Shown here piece after piece: positions 1-9,973 of a DNA stretch of 64,000 nucleotides. This DNA comes from Daphnia pulex (Eukaryota > Arthropoda > Branchiopoda > Diplostraca > Daphniidae): the NCBI RefSeq assembly GCF_021134715.1, contig NC_060024.1, positions 5,208,001-5,272,000 on the forward strand, written 5' to 3'. How positions within the stretch are numbered: the stretch's first letter is position 1; every line of letters starts with the position of its first letter. The notes below the pieces were generated by a model that saw nothing but the letters and a program-made list of their open reading frames with translations, was not told the DNA's origin and did not search any database. A program made the translations under genes and the position numbers.

Positions 1-579
1 AAATCAAAAGCAGAAAGTCTCAATTGCGGCTGAAATCGTTAAAGCCAACCAACGGCCAAGCAACAAATGTAAAGAGGAGACTTCTTTACAAGTGTAGGGA
101 AGACGAGTAAAGCCAGCAGTAAATCAGTAAATTAAAATTAAATTTAAACAGTAACAGGAAATAAAAAAAAGGGAAAGGTAATAAAATTTCCGTGATCCAA
201 TGGTTCGCTCCCGTTTCTTAAATATCGAGTTGCTCATCGAGGAATCGCAGGAATATTAACGTCGGTAAGTTCCGATTGCTACAATATTTCTTCTCTGTAG
301 TTACGTTGAAAGTATGACCAACCCCAACGGACAGAAGGATAAAAAAATTTCCCAAAGGGAGGGTTTACGAAAAAAACTGGGATAGGAATATCACAAAAAG
401 TTAACTTAGATCGATCGTCGAAGAAGACGCCCTGGTTATATAAACGTGTGTCGAAAAATCCCCATATTTCTGTCCTTCTCCAAGGCAAACCGTTTTGTTT
501 CTTTTCTTTAATATTAAAAGGGGGTGAATAGGTGTAACTCGATTCTCCCGGTTGTTTTTTTTGTGGGGGGGAGGGGGAG
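1..579. other. No gene recognised
   Basis: AT-rich sequence with no coding region I can support. The open frames on the minus strand here are low-complexity and have no recognisable motif. The run of T then G at 551-579 lies directly before the coding fragment at 580. Confidence 0.5.
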
Positions 580-1335
580 GCAAACGGTAAGCACATCCGT
601 GCTTATTTTATCACCAATTTGGCCATCACTTTGGTCCGTCAAACCATCGCCACAGCTCTGGGATGTGTCCTCCGCCCGGTGTTCGGTCCGGACACGTCGT
701 TCGTAGACCCGGTGACGTCCCGTGATTTCTCCATCCTATGGGAAACGCGGATTAACATCAGCTACAGCAACCGATCGGAGACGGTCGTGGCGTATGTAGT
801 TAAGGACGAGGAGATAGGCTTTCCCCTCCTCGGAGGAATGGGTACGATTCTGGCGTTACAAGGAGCCCTGTTAGTTAAAGGTAACGAACAAATTAATCCA
901 CTGTTCGGGACCACAGAGCCTAACGACCTAGATCCGAGACCGGTACTGGCGACCGGCCTTCTCCCTTCATTTGTATCCCGCGAATGGGCAGCCGAAAGCG
1001 AAGCAGTCGCGACACCAATACAGCAGAAGCAGTTCCACGACCCCTTAACGCACACGACGATTAATCTATATGGAATGGTGGACGTTCAGGCCGACGACGA
1101 CCCCACGTTCCTAGCATTTATCGCAGATATAAAGACGAGCCTAGTACTTGGGATCAATTATTTCGAAGAAACGGACGTGAAATTGATATTCCCAGAGACA
1201 ACAATCTCCTGGCCAAAAACAGAGATAGTCCGCCCCTACCGTCCGCCCGTTCGATCACTAGCCGGCCCGACGTGCCCTAACTGCGGCCTCAACGGACATG
1301 TGCAATCCAAATGCACGAAGGACCATGAATTTTAA
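580..1335 (+). CDS. Retropepsin-like fragment with CCHC zinc knuckle
   Basis: The open frame runs from about 580 (first ATG-like start used is TTG at 619) to TAA at 1333-1335, about 238-250 aa. Two stretches look like the C-terminal half of a retropepsin: a hydrophobic strand followed by GGMGTILAL, and later SLVLGINYF followed by a VKLIF strand. Both recall the ILG-D-L motif of LTR-element proteases. The catalytic D-T/S-G triad is not visible in either. The C terminus has one CCHC knuckle, CPNCGLNGHVQSKC, typical of Gag nucleocapsid. It is paralogous to the fragment at 4512-5110 (shared LVR-TI, GPD, DPVT, ILWE). The likely source is an old LTR-type retroelement or a domesticated derivative. 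No reverse transcriptase is nearby. The true start or splice boundary is unknown. Confidence 0.5.
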   Translation, partial: ANGKHIRAYFITNLAITLVRQTIATALGCVLRPVFGPDTSFVDPVTSRDFSILWETRINISYSNRSETVVAYVVKDEEIGFPLLGGMGTILALQGALLVKGNEQINPLFGTTEPNDLDPRPVLATGLLPSFVSREWAAESEAVATPIQQKQFHDPLTHTTINLYGMVDVQADDDPTFLAFIADIKTSLVLGINYFEETDVKLIFPETTISWPKTEIVRPYRPPVRSLAGPTCPNCGLNGHVQSKCTKDHEF

Positions 1336-1771
1336 AAAATTGAAGGGGAGGGAAGCGATAGTCGCCATCAGGCACCACCCTCGGTTGTAGTTGCCAGCTC
1401 TAGATCTTTCGTACCTTCGTTTTACTTTCGTAATTTTCCCAGGTCTGTTTCTTTCCATGTCTCTACTATACAATCTTCAAGTGTTTCAATTTTCCCCAAA
1501 AACTGTTATAATGCGCCACATTTGTCAATTTACTTTCTATTCCCAAACAACCCTAGCCGTATTCCCCGTACATTCCTCCCCCTTCTGTTCTCTTCACACG
1601 TTTCCCTATGTGTCTTCTATTATCTTTCCCTTCAAACGTGTCCCAATATTAGGTTTCCCTTTTTCCCCCTCGCATAACTAAGCACATTTTTTTTATCTTT
1701 TCCTTCTCGCAGTATATTTTTTTATTATTATCTTAACCGCTTCCTTTGCATGGCGCAGAATTTTTCCATCG
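1336..1771. other. No gene recognised
   Basis: Pyrimidine-rich, TC-skewed sequence after the zinc-knuckle ORF. One 96-codon open frame (1391-1681) is low-complexity and I give it no function. Confidence 0.4.
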
Positions 1772-1773
1772 TA

Positions 1774-2713
1774 CAGTGGGTACCGAAAGTATCCGTACGG
1801 CTGAGAGGATCAGTAGGGAAAAGGCGTTTTTCAAAACGCTCCCAAAAATAGAATTCTCGGTGGAATTCGATAAAAATTTTTTCAAAGGTTAATATTAGGG
1901 CGGGGTATCATGTGATTTTTTTTGGGAATTTTTCGACAACGCGATATGTGGTTTTTATCGCGTTGCGTAAGTATCCGTACGGCCGAGAGGCCTAGTAGGG
2001 AATGGGCTTACTTTGGAGGCCTGTCATTCGGTATCTACGTAATATTATAGGGTGGGAAAGTTCTTAAAAAAAAGAGCTGCATTAGCTCTATGTGTGGTCA
2101 TAAGATCACATTTTTCAAATTTCATTTATAGTAATGAAATCGAAATTGAAAACACGAATTATAAGTTTTCCGTTTTCTTCCCCTCGATTCCCCATCACCA
2201 GTGTTGCCATATCTCAAAATCTCTTTCTTCCCTTGGACGGAAGAGGGAGAAAGAGAAAGGATAAATATTTTTTGATATGGCAACACTGGTGATGGGGAAT
2301 CGAGGGGAAGAAAACGGAAAACTTATAATTCGTGTTTTCAATTTCGATTTCATTACTATAAATGAAATTTGAAAAATGTGATCTTATGACCACACATAGA
2401 GCTAATGCAGCTCTTTTTTTTAAGAACTTTCCCACCCTATAATATTACGTAGATACCGAATGACAGGCCTCCAAAGTAAGCCCATTCTCTACTAGGCCTC
2501 TCAGCCGTACGGATACTTACGCAACGCGATAAAAACCACATATCGCGTTGTCGAAAAATTCCAAAAAAAAATCACATGATACCCCGCCCTAATATTAACC
2601 TTTGAAAAAATTTTTATCGAATTCCACCGAGAATTCTATTTTTGGGAGCGTTTTGAAAAACGCCTTTTCCCTACTGATCCTCTCAGCCGTACGGATACTT
2701 TCGGTACCCACTG
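1774..2713. mobile_element. Tc1/mariner-type fold-back element with IR/DR ends
   Basis: A 940-bp near-perfect palindrome with arms of about 445 bp and a loop near 2220-2265. The ends read CAGTGGGTACCGAAAG and its complement, flanked by TA on both sides (1772-1773 and 2714-2715), the Tc1/mariner target site. Each arm contains two direct copies of the motif AAGTATCCGTACGG, one at the tip (about 1787 and 2690) and one about 185 bp inside (about 1969 and 2505). This is the IR/DR layout known from Tc1-like elements, where the direct repeats are transposase-binding sites. The identical 54-codon reading frames on both strands are only a consequence of the palindrome. It is non-autonomous. Confidence 0.88.
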
Positions 2714-2788
2714 TATATATGTATTTTCTCATTCATAATTCTGCTACGTTAAGCCGACTCCGGGAGTCGCCTTCAAAGAAGGCGGCTA

Positions 2789-3172
2789 TGTAATGCCCCG
2801 CAGAGCCTATTGGCCCCGCCCCCTTCAGCGATGGCCACCACCCACCGTCCACGTCACAGCCATGACGTCACCACAGACAACACGTCACACCCCGTGACGT
2901 CCACGCTGCACGCTGACCCGGCGAGATCCCGGCCCAGCTACACCAGCTCTCTGGTCGAGCTCCACCAGCTCGCTGGTCCAGCTCCACCAGCCCGCTGGTC
3001 CAGCTCCACCAAGAACACGATCCAGCGGGATCATCAATAACCCCCTATATAAACCTGTACTCTCTCTTGCTCTCGCTCTCTCTCTGTACTCCCACCTAGT
3101 AACTCACACGCAATACATCTCCTGCTACTACTCAACTCAGTCTTTTTATCTTAGTGTAATCTACACATTACA
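2789..3172 (+). promoter_or_regulatory. LTR-like promoter block with TATA box and CRE cluster
   Basis: The segment begins TGTAATG and ends CATTACA, a 7-bp inverted terminal repeat of the TG..CA type seen at LTR ends. It contains a palindromic CRE site TGACGTCA at 2873-2880 with further CGTCA half sites at about 2851-2900. A three-fold repeat of a CTGGTC-AGCTCCACCAG unit follows at about 2950-3010, then a TATA box TATATAAAC near 3045 and a TC-rich leader. The ankyrin-repeat ORF starts 50 bp downstream. No TGG-type primer-binding site and no target duplication were found, so it may be a solo LTR or simply an ordinary promoter. A hairpin (AGCCG..CGGCT) lies just upstream. Confidence 0.45.
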
Positions 3173-3221
3173 AGTATAACAGTGCTCCAAAAAAATTTTT
3201 GTGCCGTGAACAAATAGTGAA

Positions 3222-3910
3222 ATGAGTGACCGGGGTAAACTGAACAACAAGCGTTGTGGCACAGAACCCCTTAACGGTGACAGTGTGTTACACAAATGTA
3301 CCCGCTCGAATAGTGCAAATAAAATTGAAAACGCAATCGGCCCAGTGGGCGGAACAAACCATAGAAAAGAAACGGCACTAATCGTCGCGGCCCAGAACAC
3401 TGCCTGCCGCGCGATGGCTGCGTTAATCCGTCTAGGAGCAGAAGTCAATCATCAAGATTATAAAGGTAATACAGCATTACACTACGCCGTTTAACAAAGT
3501 CGGAAAAGGCGGTCGAAATTCTAGCGACCGCTGCTGCGGATTTTAATATCCAAAATTCAGACGGACAAACGGCAGTGCATTTGCTGGCTCCCGCAAACAA
3601 TTTTAAATTAGCTAAACGGATATGTAGAAATTTGTCCCAGTTAAAAATGGATATGATCGATGTCAACGGACACGATCCGTTCATTGCGGCTGTCGTACAC
3701 AGCAGCCTCAGGATGGTGGATTACTTCCTCCATTTAGGTTACGACCCAACAACTAAAACGCGTTTAAATAAAACACCGTTGCACATAGCTGTAGAATTGA
3801 ATAATTTGCCAATGATTAAGTTATTTGCTAGATCACACCAAATTAACATCGATGACAACGGCCACAGCGCTGACGTTACTCTTCTTAATCGTTTTTTTTT
3901 AATGTCGTAA
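3222..3910 (+). pseudogene. Ankyrin-repeat protein, frameshifted
   Basis: The ATG at 3222 opens a frame that reads into ankyrin repeats (TALIVAAQ, GNTALHYAV) and stops at TAA 3492-3494. The repeats continue directly in the other frame (about 3491-3910) with GQTAVHLLA, DPFIAAVV and NKTPLHIAVE. Together about five ankyrin units are present across 225 codons, so one indel at about 3490 broke a single coding exon. Ankyrin stacks bind proteins. I cannot assign a partner or a family beyond that. The upstream TATA-containing LTR-like block is the likely promoter. Whether the product is cellular or carried by an element is open. Confidence 0.65.
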
Positions 3911-4511
3911 TAAAAGTCCCTCCCAGATTTACTTGACTCCTTTGCATTTTTCTCCTTTGTGAATTTGAATGAAGTTTACCCGCCTTTTACTCCTTCTAAA
4001 CTTTCCATATTACTAATTTTTTTTTCCATTCCATAAACTTCAAAACTATTCTCGATTCTCTCCGTATTAAAAAATTCGAAGCATGATCCTTTATTTTATT
4101 TTTTTCCCCGCTCTCCACCCTTACACCCAATTCCCCACCAGATATTTTTTTAAGTTAAGGCGCATGTTTGACTGTAAAAATCAAATTTTTTTCCCCTCTT
4201 ACCCCGCTCAAAGAACATTTTTTTAATCCTCACTCCCTGCACAGTCCCATTTTTTTAACCCCGCTGAACAAGTATGGAAAAAACAAAAAGAAACGGGAGG
4301 ATCAGATTAAAGGAAGGGGGGAGGTGGGCCCGATCATAAAGATGTCGGCCGCCCACACACTGTACGTATAGGCATCTCCGATCCAACAAAGCCTACTCGT
4401 CTTTCTTAATAAGCGTCAACAAGGGCCACACATCATCGTTGAACAACGATCTCGTCAAACGAGAATATTGAAACCCGGAGTTAGTCCACTCCGAACTCCA
4501 ACCCATGCAGA
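3911..4511. other. No gene recognised
   Basis: T/C-rich then purine-rich AT-poor sequence between two coding fragments. The 67-codon open frame at 4168-4371 is low-complexity. Confidence 0.4.
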
Positions 4512-5110
4512 ATGGAGAAAAGAGTAATCAAACAACTCGAAATCAACAAGTTGGCAGTGGAGGCCAATTTTTCAACAAGTTTAGCTATTTCACTCGTACG
4601 TGAAACGATCGTGAAGTGCGCAAAGTTCGTGTTGCTGCCCGTACAGGGCCCAGACATCGAATTTTCCGACCCAGTAACAGGGCGCGTGTTCCCTATCCTT
4701 TGGGAACACGTACCCTTATTAACTTCGGCCGACTTCGGCAACACCCCAACAACGGCAATCCTATATGTCGTGGCCGACCACGAGAAAGGATTCCCACTAA
4801 TCTTGGGGATGGATACGCTGATAGCCCTGGGAATGGAAATCAGCATGAACGAGAACAACCCCATGAACCCGTTATACCCGATCCCGGGGGAGAATCTACA
4901 AATCTTCTCGACGGGATTGGCCACGTCAATGGCGTCAGAAAAGTTTCTCCACGACAATGCCGAAGCAGTAGCCATCGACTACATCGGCCCACCTACCATC
5001 TACGACCCGGTAACAAAAATCACCATCAATATCATAGGGAAAGCGAGGCACCCGTTACCTTCTGCATCCTAATAGCAGAAATCCCAGCATGGCCACGACG
5101 GATTCAATAG
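4512..5110 (+). pseudogene. Second retropepsin-like fragment, frameshifted
   Basis: ATG at 4512 opens 186 codons to TAA at 5070-5072. It is a paralogue of the fragment at 580-1335: SLVRETI, the GPD motif, DPVTGR, ILWE, and the retropepsin-like ILGMDTLIALG near residue 98 align in the same order. Where an active retropepsin would carry DTGA the sequence has EANF, so catalytic Asp is absent. After about 5040 the similarity to the first copy (a FIADI-like strand) continues in the next frame to 5109, so a 1-nt indel near 5040 truncated it. The zinc knuckle of the first copy is not found here. It is probably a decayed gag-pro piece of an LTR-type element. Confidence 0.55.
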
Positions 5111-5229
5111 GAGGAAAGAGGGTTATTAGCCAAGAGATTGATCCTTGTTCACCCACTCCAACATTCACCTTTGTACCGTGTGCTATATTCGATTGTGTGT
5201 TCTCTTAAAAGTTCAAGTTCTCTTTTAAA

Positions 5230-6044
5230 ATGGAATCCCCACGAAGTGAAAGTTCCAACGAAAGTGATGACCGAAGGGGCGAGTTCGAAAAAGGGCGGGT
5301 AGTATACCTCCCGAACAATATGCCCGATGAAAGGGTTAGGGAATTGCGCAGCAGTCTGCAGGACCTAGAATTTTATCACCGCTACAACGCGGGAGACATT
5401 TGCCTAGGTCCAGGTGAGAACCACTGGGAGGCTCTAGGCCGCCGAAGTGAAAACTCAAAAAGATTAATTACAGCAGTGTACATTAACAGGCTCTCGGCGG
5501 ACGTCACAAACGACGATTGGGACAAAGTGAGGGAAAATATGAGGGCAATACTTGATGTAGATCCGGCCATGAGACGTTCACCACTGAACTGGAACGTACA
5601 GGATCAGGAGCAACATCACTTCCACTACGAGCCCGATGGCGCGATAGATAGGGAAGTAGAACGAGAAGAAGAATACGAAGACTATGGAGTCCCGTTCGTG
5701 AGACGACGGGAAGAACGCATTCAAGATTTCAACGACGACTAAAGAGAAGAGAATGATGGCCACGTATCCCCGTTCGTGAGATGGAGACAAGAACAAGTTC
5801 AAGGTATCAACAATGGAGACGCATGGGGAGACGAACCAGATGCGTGGGCCATAGCATCACCCAGAAGAAGCCCAGTAGACCCACGCCCAGAAGAGTGGGG
5901 ATGTATTGGGACCCACCGGCAGCGCCCCAGCTAATCGAAGATATTCCTAATTGGATTCAACAAGGAAACGTAGGCCGTTACAATCGGAGCGGGTTGCCTG
6001 CGGAGGACTGGGAGCGAGAAGAGAAAGGAAGTCCCGAAAATTAA
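5230..6044 (+). pseudogene. Unrecognised acidic ORF with internal stop and frameshift
   Basis: ATG at 5230 encodes 170 residues to TAA at 5740-5742. The N terminus is Ser/Glu/Asp-rich, the centre has a possible folded part (GDICLGPGENHWEALGR, then DDWDKVRENMRAIL), and the tail is very acidic. The same frame stays open after the TAA for about 65 codons and contains a second version of the SPFVR-R-E motif found just before the stop. This suggests one longer protein interrupted by a nonsense codon. Around 5900 the sensible reading (YWDPPAAPQLIEDIPNWI) moves to another frame until 6044. I do not recognise the family. It may belong to the same element as the retropepsin-like fragment upstream. Confidence 0.45.
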
Positions 6045-7352
6045 AAAAATTGTTGTTTTGCTTTTCAGCAATAATGTCTTTGTTTTTTTGTTTTTTGTTT
6101 TTTTAGCCAATGTAGGCCTGTGTAATGCTTTTACATGCTTATTACGCATTTATATTCTCTGATATGCTTATCCCAGAAAAATATACTTAACCTTAATGAA
6201 TCAAATAAGAAAAATAGATAAATAAATAAATAAAAAAAAATAGTTCAGTAAATATGCGAAAGAAAGAAAGAATGAGCAGTAGGAAATACAGGGAAGGGTG
6301 AAAAAAAAGAAAATTGAAGAACATAACAAAGAATGAAAAAAAGGGATTAGAAAGGAGCGAGAGAAAGAACGAGAAGGGGCATACTGCATATCGGTAGACT
6401 AAAAGGGAGAATAAGAGGGAGAATAAGAGAAAGTATGCTATGGGACATCGAAAATACTATTTTTTTAAGCCTAAGGACTAAGATTTCGGCCCGGGAGAAG
6501 CACTTTTAAAATATTTCCGTTATGATGAAATGAAATACTTTTAATTTCTAAAAATATTCTTTTAACTTCAAAGTTGAAAAAATTCAATAAACTTGAGTTA
6601 AGTTTGATAAACTTTTTGAAACGAGTTTCAAGTTTGCTTGATCCTAAAATTTTTATTGCAAAATTTGTAGGAGAAAGCAAGTAATTCTGGCTTCAAAAAA
6701 GTTTACTCAACACTAAAAAAACAAGTCACTCAACTTTAAATGGTCACAGTCTAAACATTTTAAGTATCGACACAATTAAACAGTGAAATGTGTTGTAGTG
6801 TCGTGGACGAAAGCTCAACACGAAATGTGAAACACAACTGAAAATCGTAGAACTTTTAGGAACTGCAAGAAAAGGGCGTTTCAATTCAGCAGAAACGGAG
6901 AAAATGTAAAATAGTCGAGTTGCTATTGGTAGGAGATTTATCGTGGATGCTTTGTGGGCGGGGAATGGTAACAGTTCTATGCCTGACCAACTGATGTTGT
7001 CCTGAAAAGTGTAGGTCTTAATATATGGCCAATATACTGGTGTACCCGAACAAAAGAAAGAAAAAAAAACAGATGCTGGAAGCATGGCGCACATAAAGAA
7101 ATTATAATGAAATGCTTCAAGCTGTTTGTGACGTAGTGGTAGGACTATAGATAGTCTGCACCGCTAATTGGGAAAAAATATAAAAACTTTTTTTTTTTAT
7201 ATTTTTGCGTTTTTGTTTGCTAATGAAGTAAGATATTTGACAAATGTTATTGCACGTTATGATGGTAGCCCTATTTTGAATTTAAATGGATGATTAAAAT
7301 CGCTACGTTAATTCTTGTTGAGGTGCGAGTCACGCGATATTCCATTATGTAT
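6045..7352. other. No gene recognised
   Basis: About 1.3 kb of AT-rich sequence with A/T homopolymers. Nothing coding or repetitive could be supported. Confidence 0.5.
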
Positions 7353-7356
7353 ATAT

Positions 7357-7685
7357 TGTCGCGTATGGTTTAGCACAGACGTCGATCAGCAGACAATTCT
7401 GGGAAATTACGATAAGGGGACGACTGACGACGATGACATAAGGTCACCTTGGTTCCCTCTACTTTAAAGACGACCCCCTGTAGACTTAAGGTAGACGAGT
7501 TTGGCCCTGACTGGTGTGTGGATCTCTCCTTTTGACTGGTGTTGGGCACTGTCGTCGGTCTGTAGTGACGGCAGTGCATGTGCTTTGGCGGAGGCTGGGC
7601 TCGTGCAATCGTGGAGCCAGCTCCGTGAAACTGCAGCACTGGTCGGCCACAGCAACGTGAAGCCCGCATTGACCTGCCCGTGACA
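7357..7685 (+). repeat. LTR copy 1
   Basis: Begins TGTCGCGTATGG and ends TGCCCGTGACA. The primer-binding site TGGTGGAGATGCAGG starts at 7688, 2 bp after the LTR end. Confidence 0.85.
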
Positions 7686-9114
7686 TTTGGTGGAGATGCA
7701 GGGTAAGCGGATGCTTTCACGTGTGGCTCGATCAGGTACTTGTGAGTTTTCGAACGACTTTTTTGTGATTGGACTTTTGGACGACGTGTTGAAGAAGAAC
7801 AGTCTAGCGACGCGGTGACGCCGATTCGCGCCGATTTGAAGGAGAAACTTTCAGCGACTTCCAGCAGTCATCAATGGAGAATGGCCTGCGTACCGCAGCC
7901 AAAGAATAAGTTTATTTTGATTATTGTTTGAAAATGTTGATCTGAGGGCAAACGGGGATTTCGAATCGTTGAATAGGCCATTGCAATTTGCGATTATTTG
8001 ATGCCCGAGTATTTGGACTATTTGCATTGAGTGGAAATAGCGAATTAGAGACGACACGTAATGTCTGAGAGAGAGCTGTACCCTTATTTTTAGTGCCGCG
8101 TTTGTGTAAAAATCGAACTTGTTGATCACAGTTCAGGGTGATTTTTAGCCAGCTTGCCCGTGCTTGAAATTGTGATAATCTGACGCTGAACTATTTTCTG
8201 TTGATCTTTTCCTAATTAGTAACCACCAGTAGCTTAGCGAATCAGGCAATCGTATTTGATCTTGACTTTGTAATCTGTGCAACGCTTTGTAATTTAAAAT
8301 TGATAAAAGAAAAAGGGAATGCTTTGACTATTTTGCTAGCCAATCGGGATGACTGAAAATGAGAATGAGCGCGAACTTAATTATTTCCAATCGTATTCGA
8401 ATTTGTTTGATTGAACCCTGGAATCGCAGCTAGAGGTAGAAATTAGAATTATTGGGTGTTTGAGTGTGTCACAGGGTTTGGGCATTTTTCGGGAACTGAT
8501 GAGCTTGGGCTCAACGTGGAAAATTTGTTATGCGCGTATGATTTCTATTCGTCCTTGTAAAGAATAAGACCCCCGTATGTTTAGAAAGAGAAGAAACGTA
8601 GACTACCGTAGGGAAAGTTTGTTATACCAGAGATGATTTGGGGAATCGAAATTAACTTTTTGTTGAGTATCAAGAGCATTATGCTAATAGCAGATAACCG
8701 AGTCGTCGTCGAAATAAAAGTACCATAGTTAAAACTGACAATTAACGGAAAAGAAGAGGGTGATGTGAAATGCGCAACTCATGTGATGTTGATGTACGAG
8801 TCAAGTGGGCCTAACGTTATGTGATTTAAAGATTGTGTGAATTGAGCTAGTCAGCTAGATTGTGTAGGCCTAAGTTGCTAATAACGAAAGACACCAGTGT
8901 TGTTGAGTCTGTTTCAGGTACATTGGAAGTGATGAGGCCAGATCTGAGAGACGTGCGGACGATCGAGATCGACCTGAGGTGAATCGGCTGGACGGCCAGT
9001 GACAACCGGAATGTGCCGGAATGGATGTTGAAGACCAAGGAGCCGACGGATCGAGGTCACAAAAGAACAGCCCAAACGAAGTCGTGGTTGAGTTGAAGTG
9101 AGGGTCGTGTTGGA

Positions 9115-9215
9115 GCACAGTGCAGAGCGCGGAGCAAGTCGCAGAGCGCAGAGCACAAGCGTGCAGAGCGCAGAGCGCAAAGCAGGGCGCAGAGCACAAA
9201 GCTGAACACGGAACC
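9115..9215. repeat. GCAGAGC minisatellite inside LTR element
   Basis: Degenerate repeats of GCAGAGCGCAGAGCAC. The second element copy carries the same block at 11403-11503. It generates meaningless Cys/Ala/Leu frames on the minus strand. Confidence 0.75.
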
Positions 9216-9644
9216 CAGAACTGAGTACAGAGCTCGAAAGAGATGGTGGCCACCAAGCGCGTCGCGAAACTCGGTTAAAAATGGTTGAGAGGCGGCCACA
9301 GTGTTGGGCAAGAATCGAGAGACTGTAGCTACAGCGCGCCGTGCGAAAAACCGATTTAGGAAAATTGTCGAAATAGAAGCGAGCGTCGTGGCGTCGAACA
9401 AAAAAACAAACCGCGAGCGTCGTTGCGCACCCATCTCGGGTGATTAGTTTGCGAATTAAAGAATTGCGCCTTAAAGGTCGTCGCCATGCGAGTCAAACGA
9501 ACGGCCGAATTTGACAACTGCGAAGCGTTGCGTATTGCGTCGTCATGCGTGGTCATAGAGTAAATTTGAATCCGCCGCCGATATCTTTGACCTTCGGATA
9601 AGTTCGATGATCGAGGGCGATCATTCCATTAAGGAGGGGGAAAA

Positions 9645-9973
9645 TGTCGCGTATGGTTTAGCACAGACGTCGATCAGCAGACAATTCTGGGAAATTACGA
9701 TAAGGGGACGACTGACGACGATGACATAAGGTCACCTTGGTTCCCTCTACTTTAAAGACGACCCCCTGTAGACTTAAGGTAGACGAGTTTGGCCCTGACT
9801 GGTGTGTGGATCTCTCCTTTTGACTGGTGTTGGGCACTGTCGTCGGTCTGTAGTGACGGCAGTGCATGTGCTTTGGCGGAGGCTGGGCTCGTGCAATCGT
9901 GGAGCCAGCTCCGTGAAACTGCAGCACTGGTCGGCCACAGCAACGTGAAGCCCGCATTGACCTGCCCGTGACA
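9645..9973 (+). repeat. LTR copy 2 (shared, middle)
   Basis: Same ends as copy 1, preceded by the polypurine tract at 9631-9644 and followed by a second primer-binding site. It acts as the 3' LTR of the first unit and the 5' LTR of the second. Confidence 0.85.

Noticed and set aside
2052..2435. Two genes of 70-73 aa with identical protein on opposite strands
   Set aside because: They are the two arms of a palindromic transposon read on both strands.
3480..3500. Programmed -1 ribosomal frameshift in the ankyrin ORF at GTTTAAC
   Set aside because: The zero-frame codons are GTT TAA, so the heptamer is not in the required X XXY YYZ phase. A simple 1-nt indel explains it better.
4616..5110. 164-aa Arg-rich protein overlapping the retropepsin-like ORF
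   Set aside because: A frame shadow of the retropepsin-like fragment; only its last 20 codons represent the displaced true reading after the indel.
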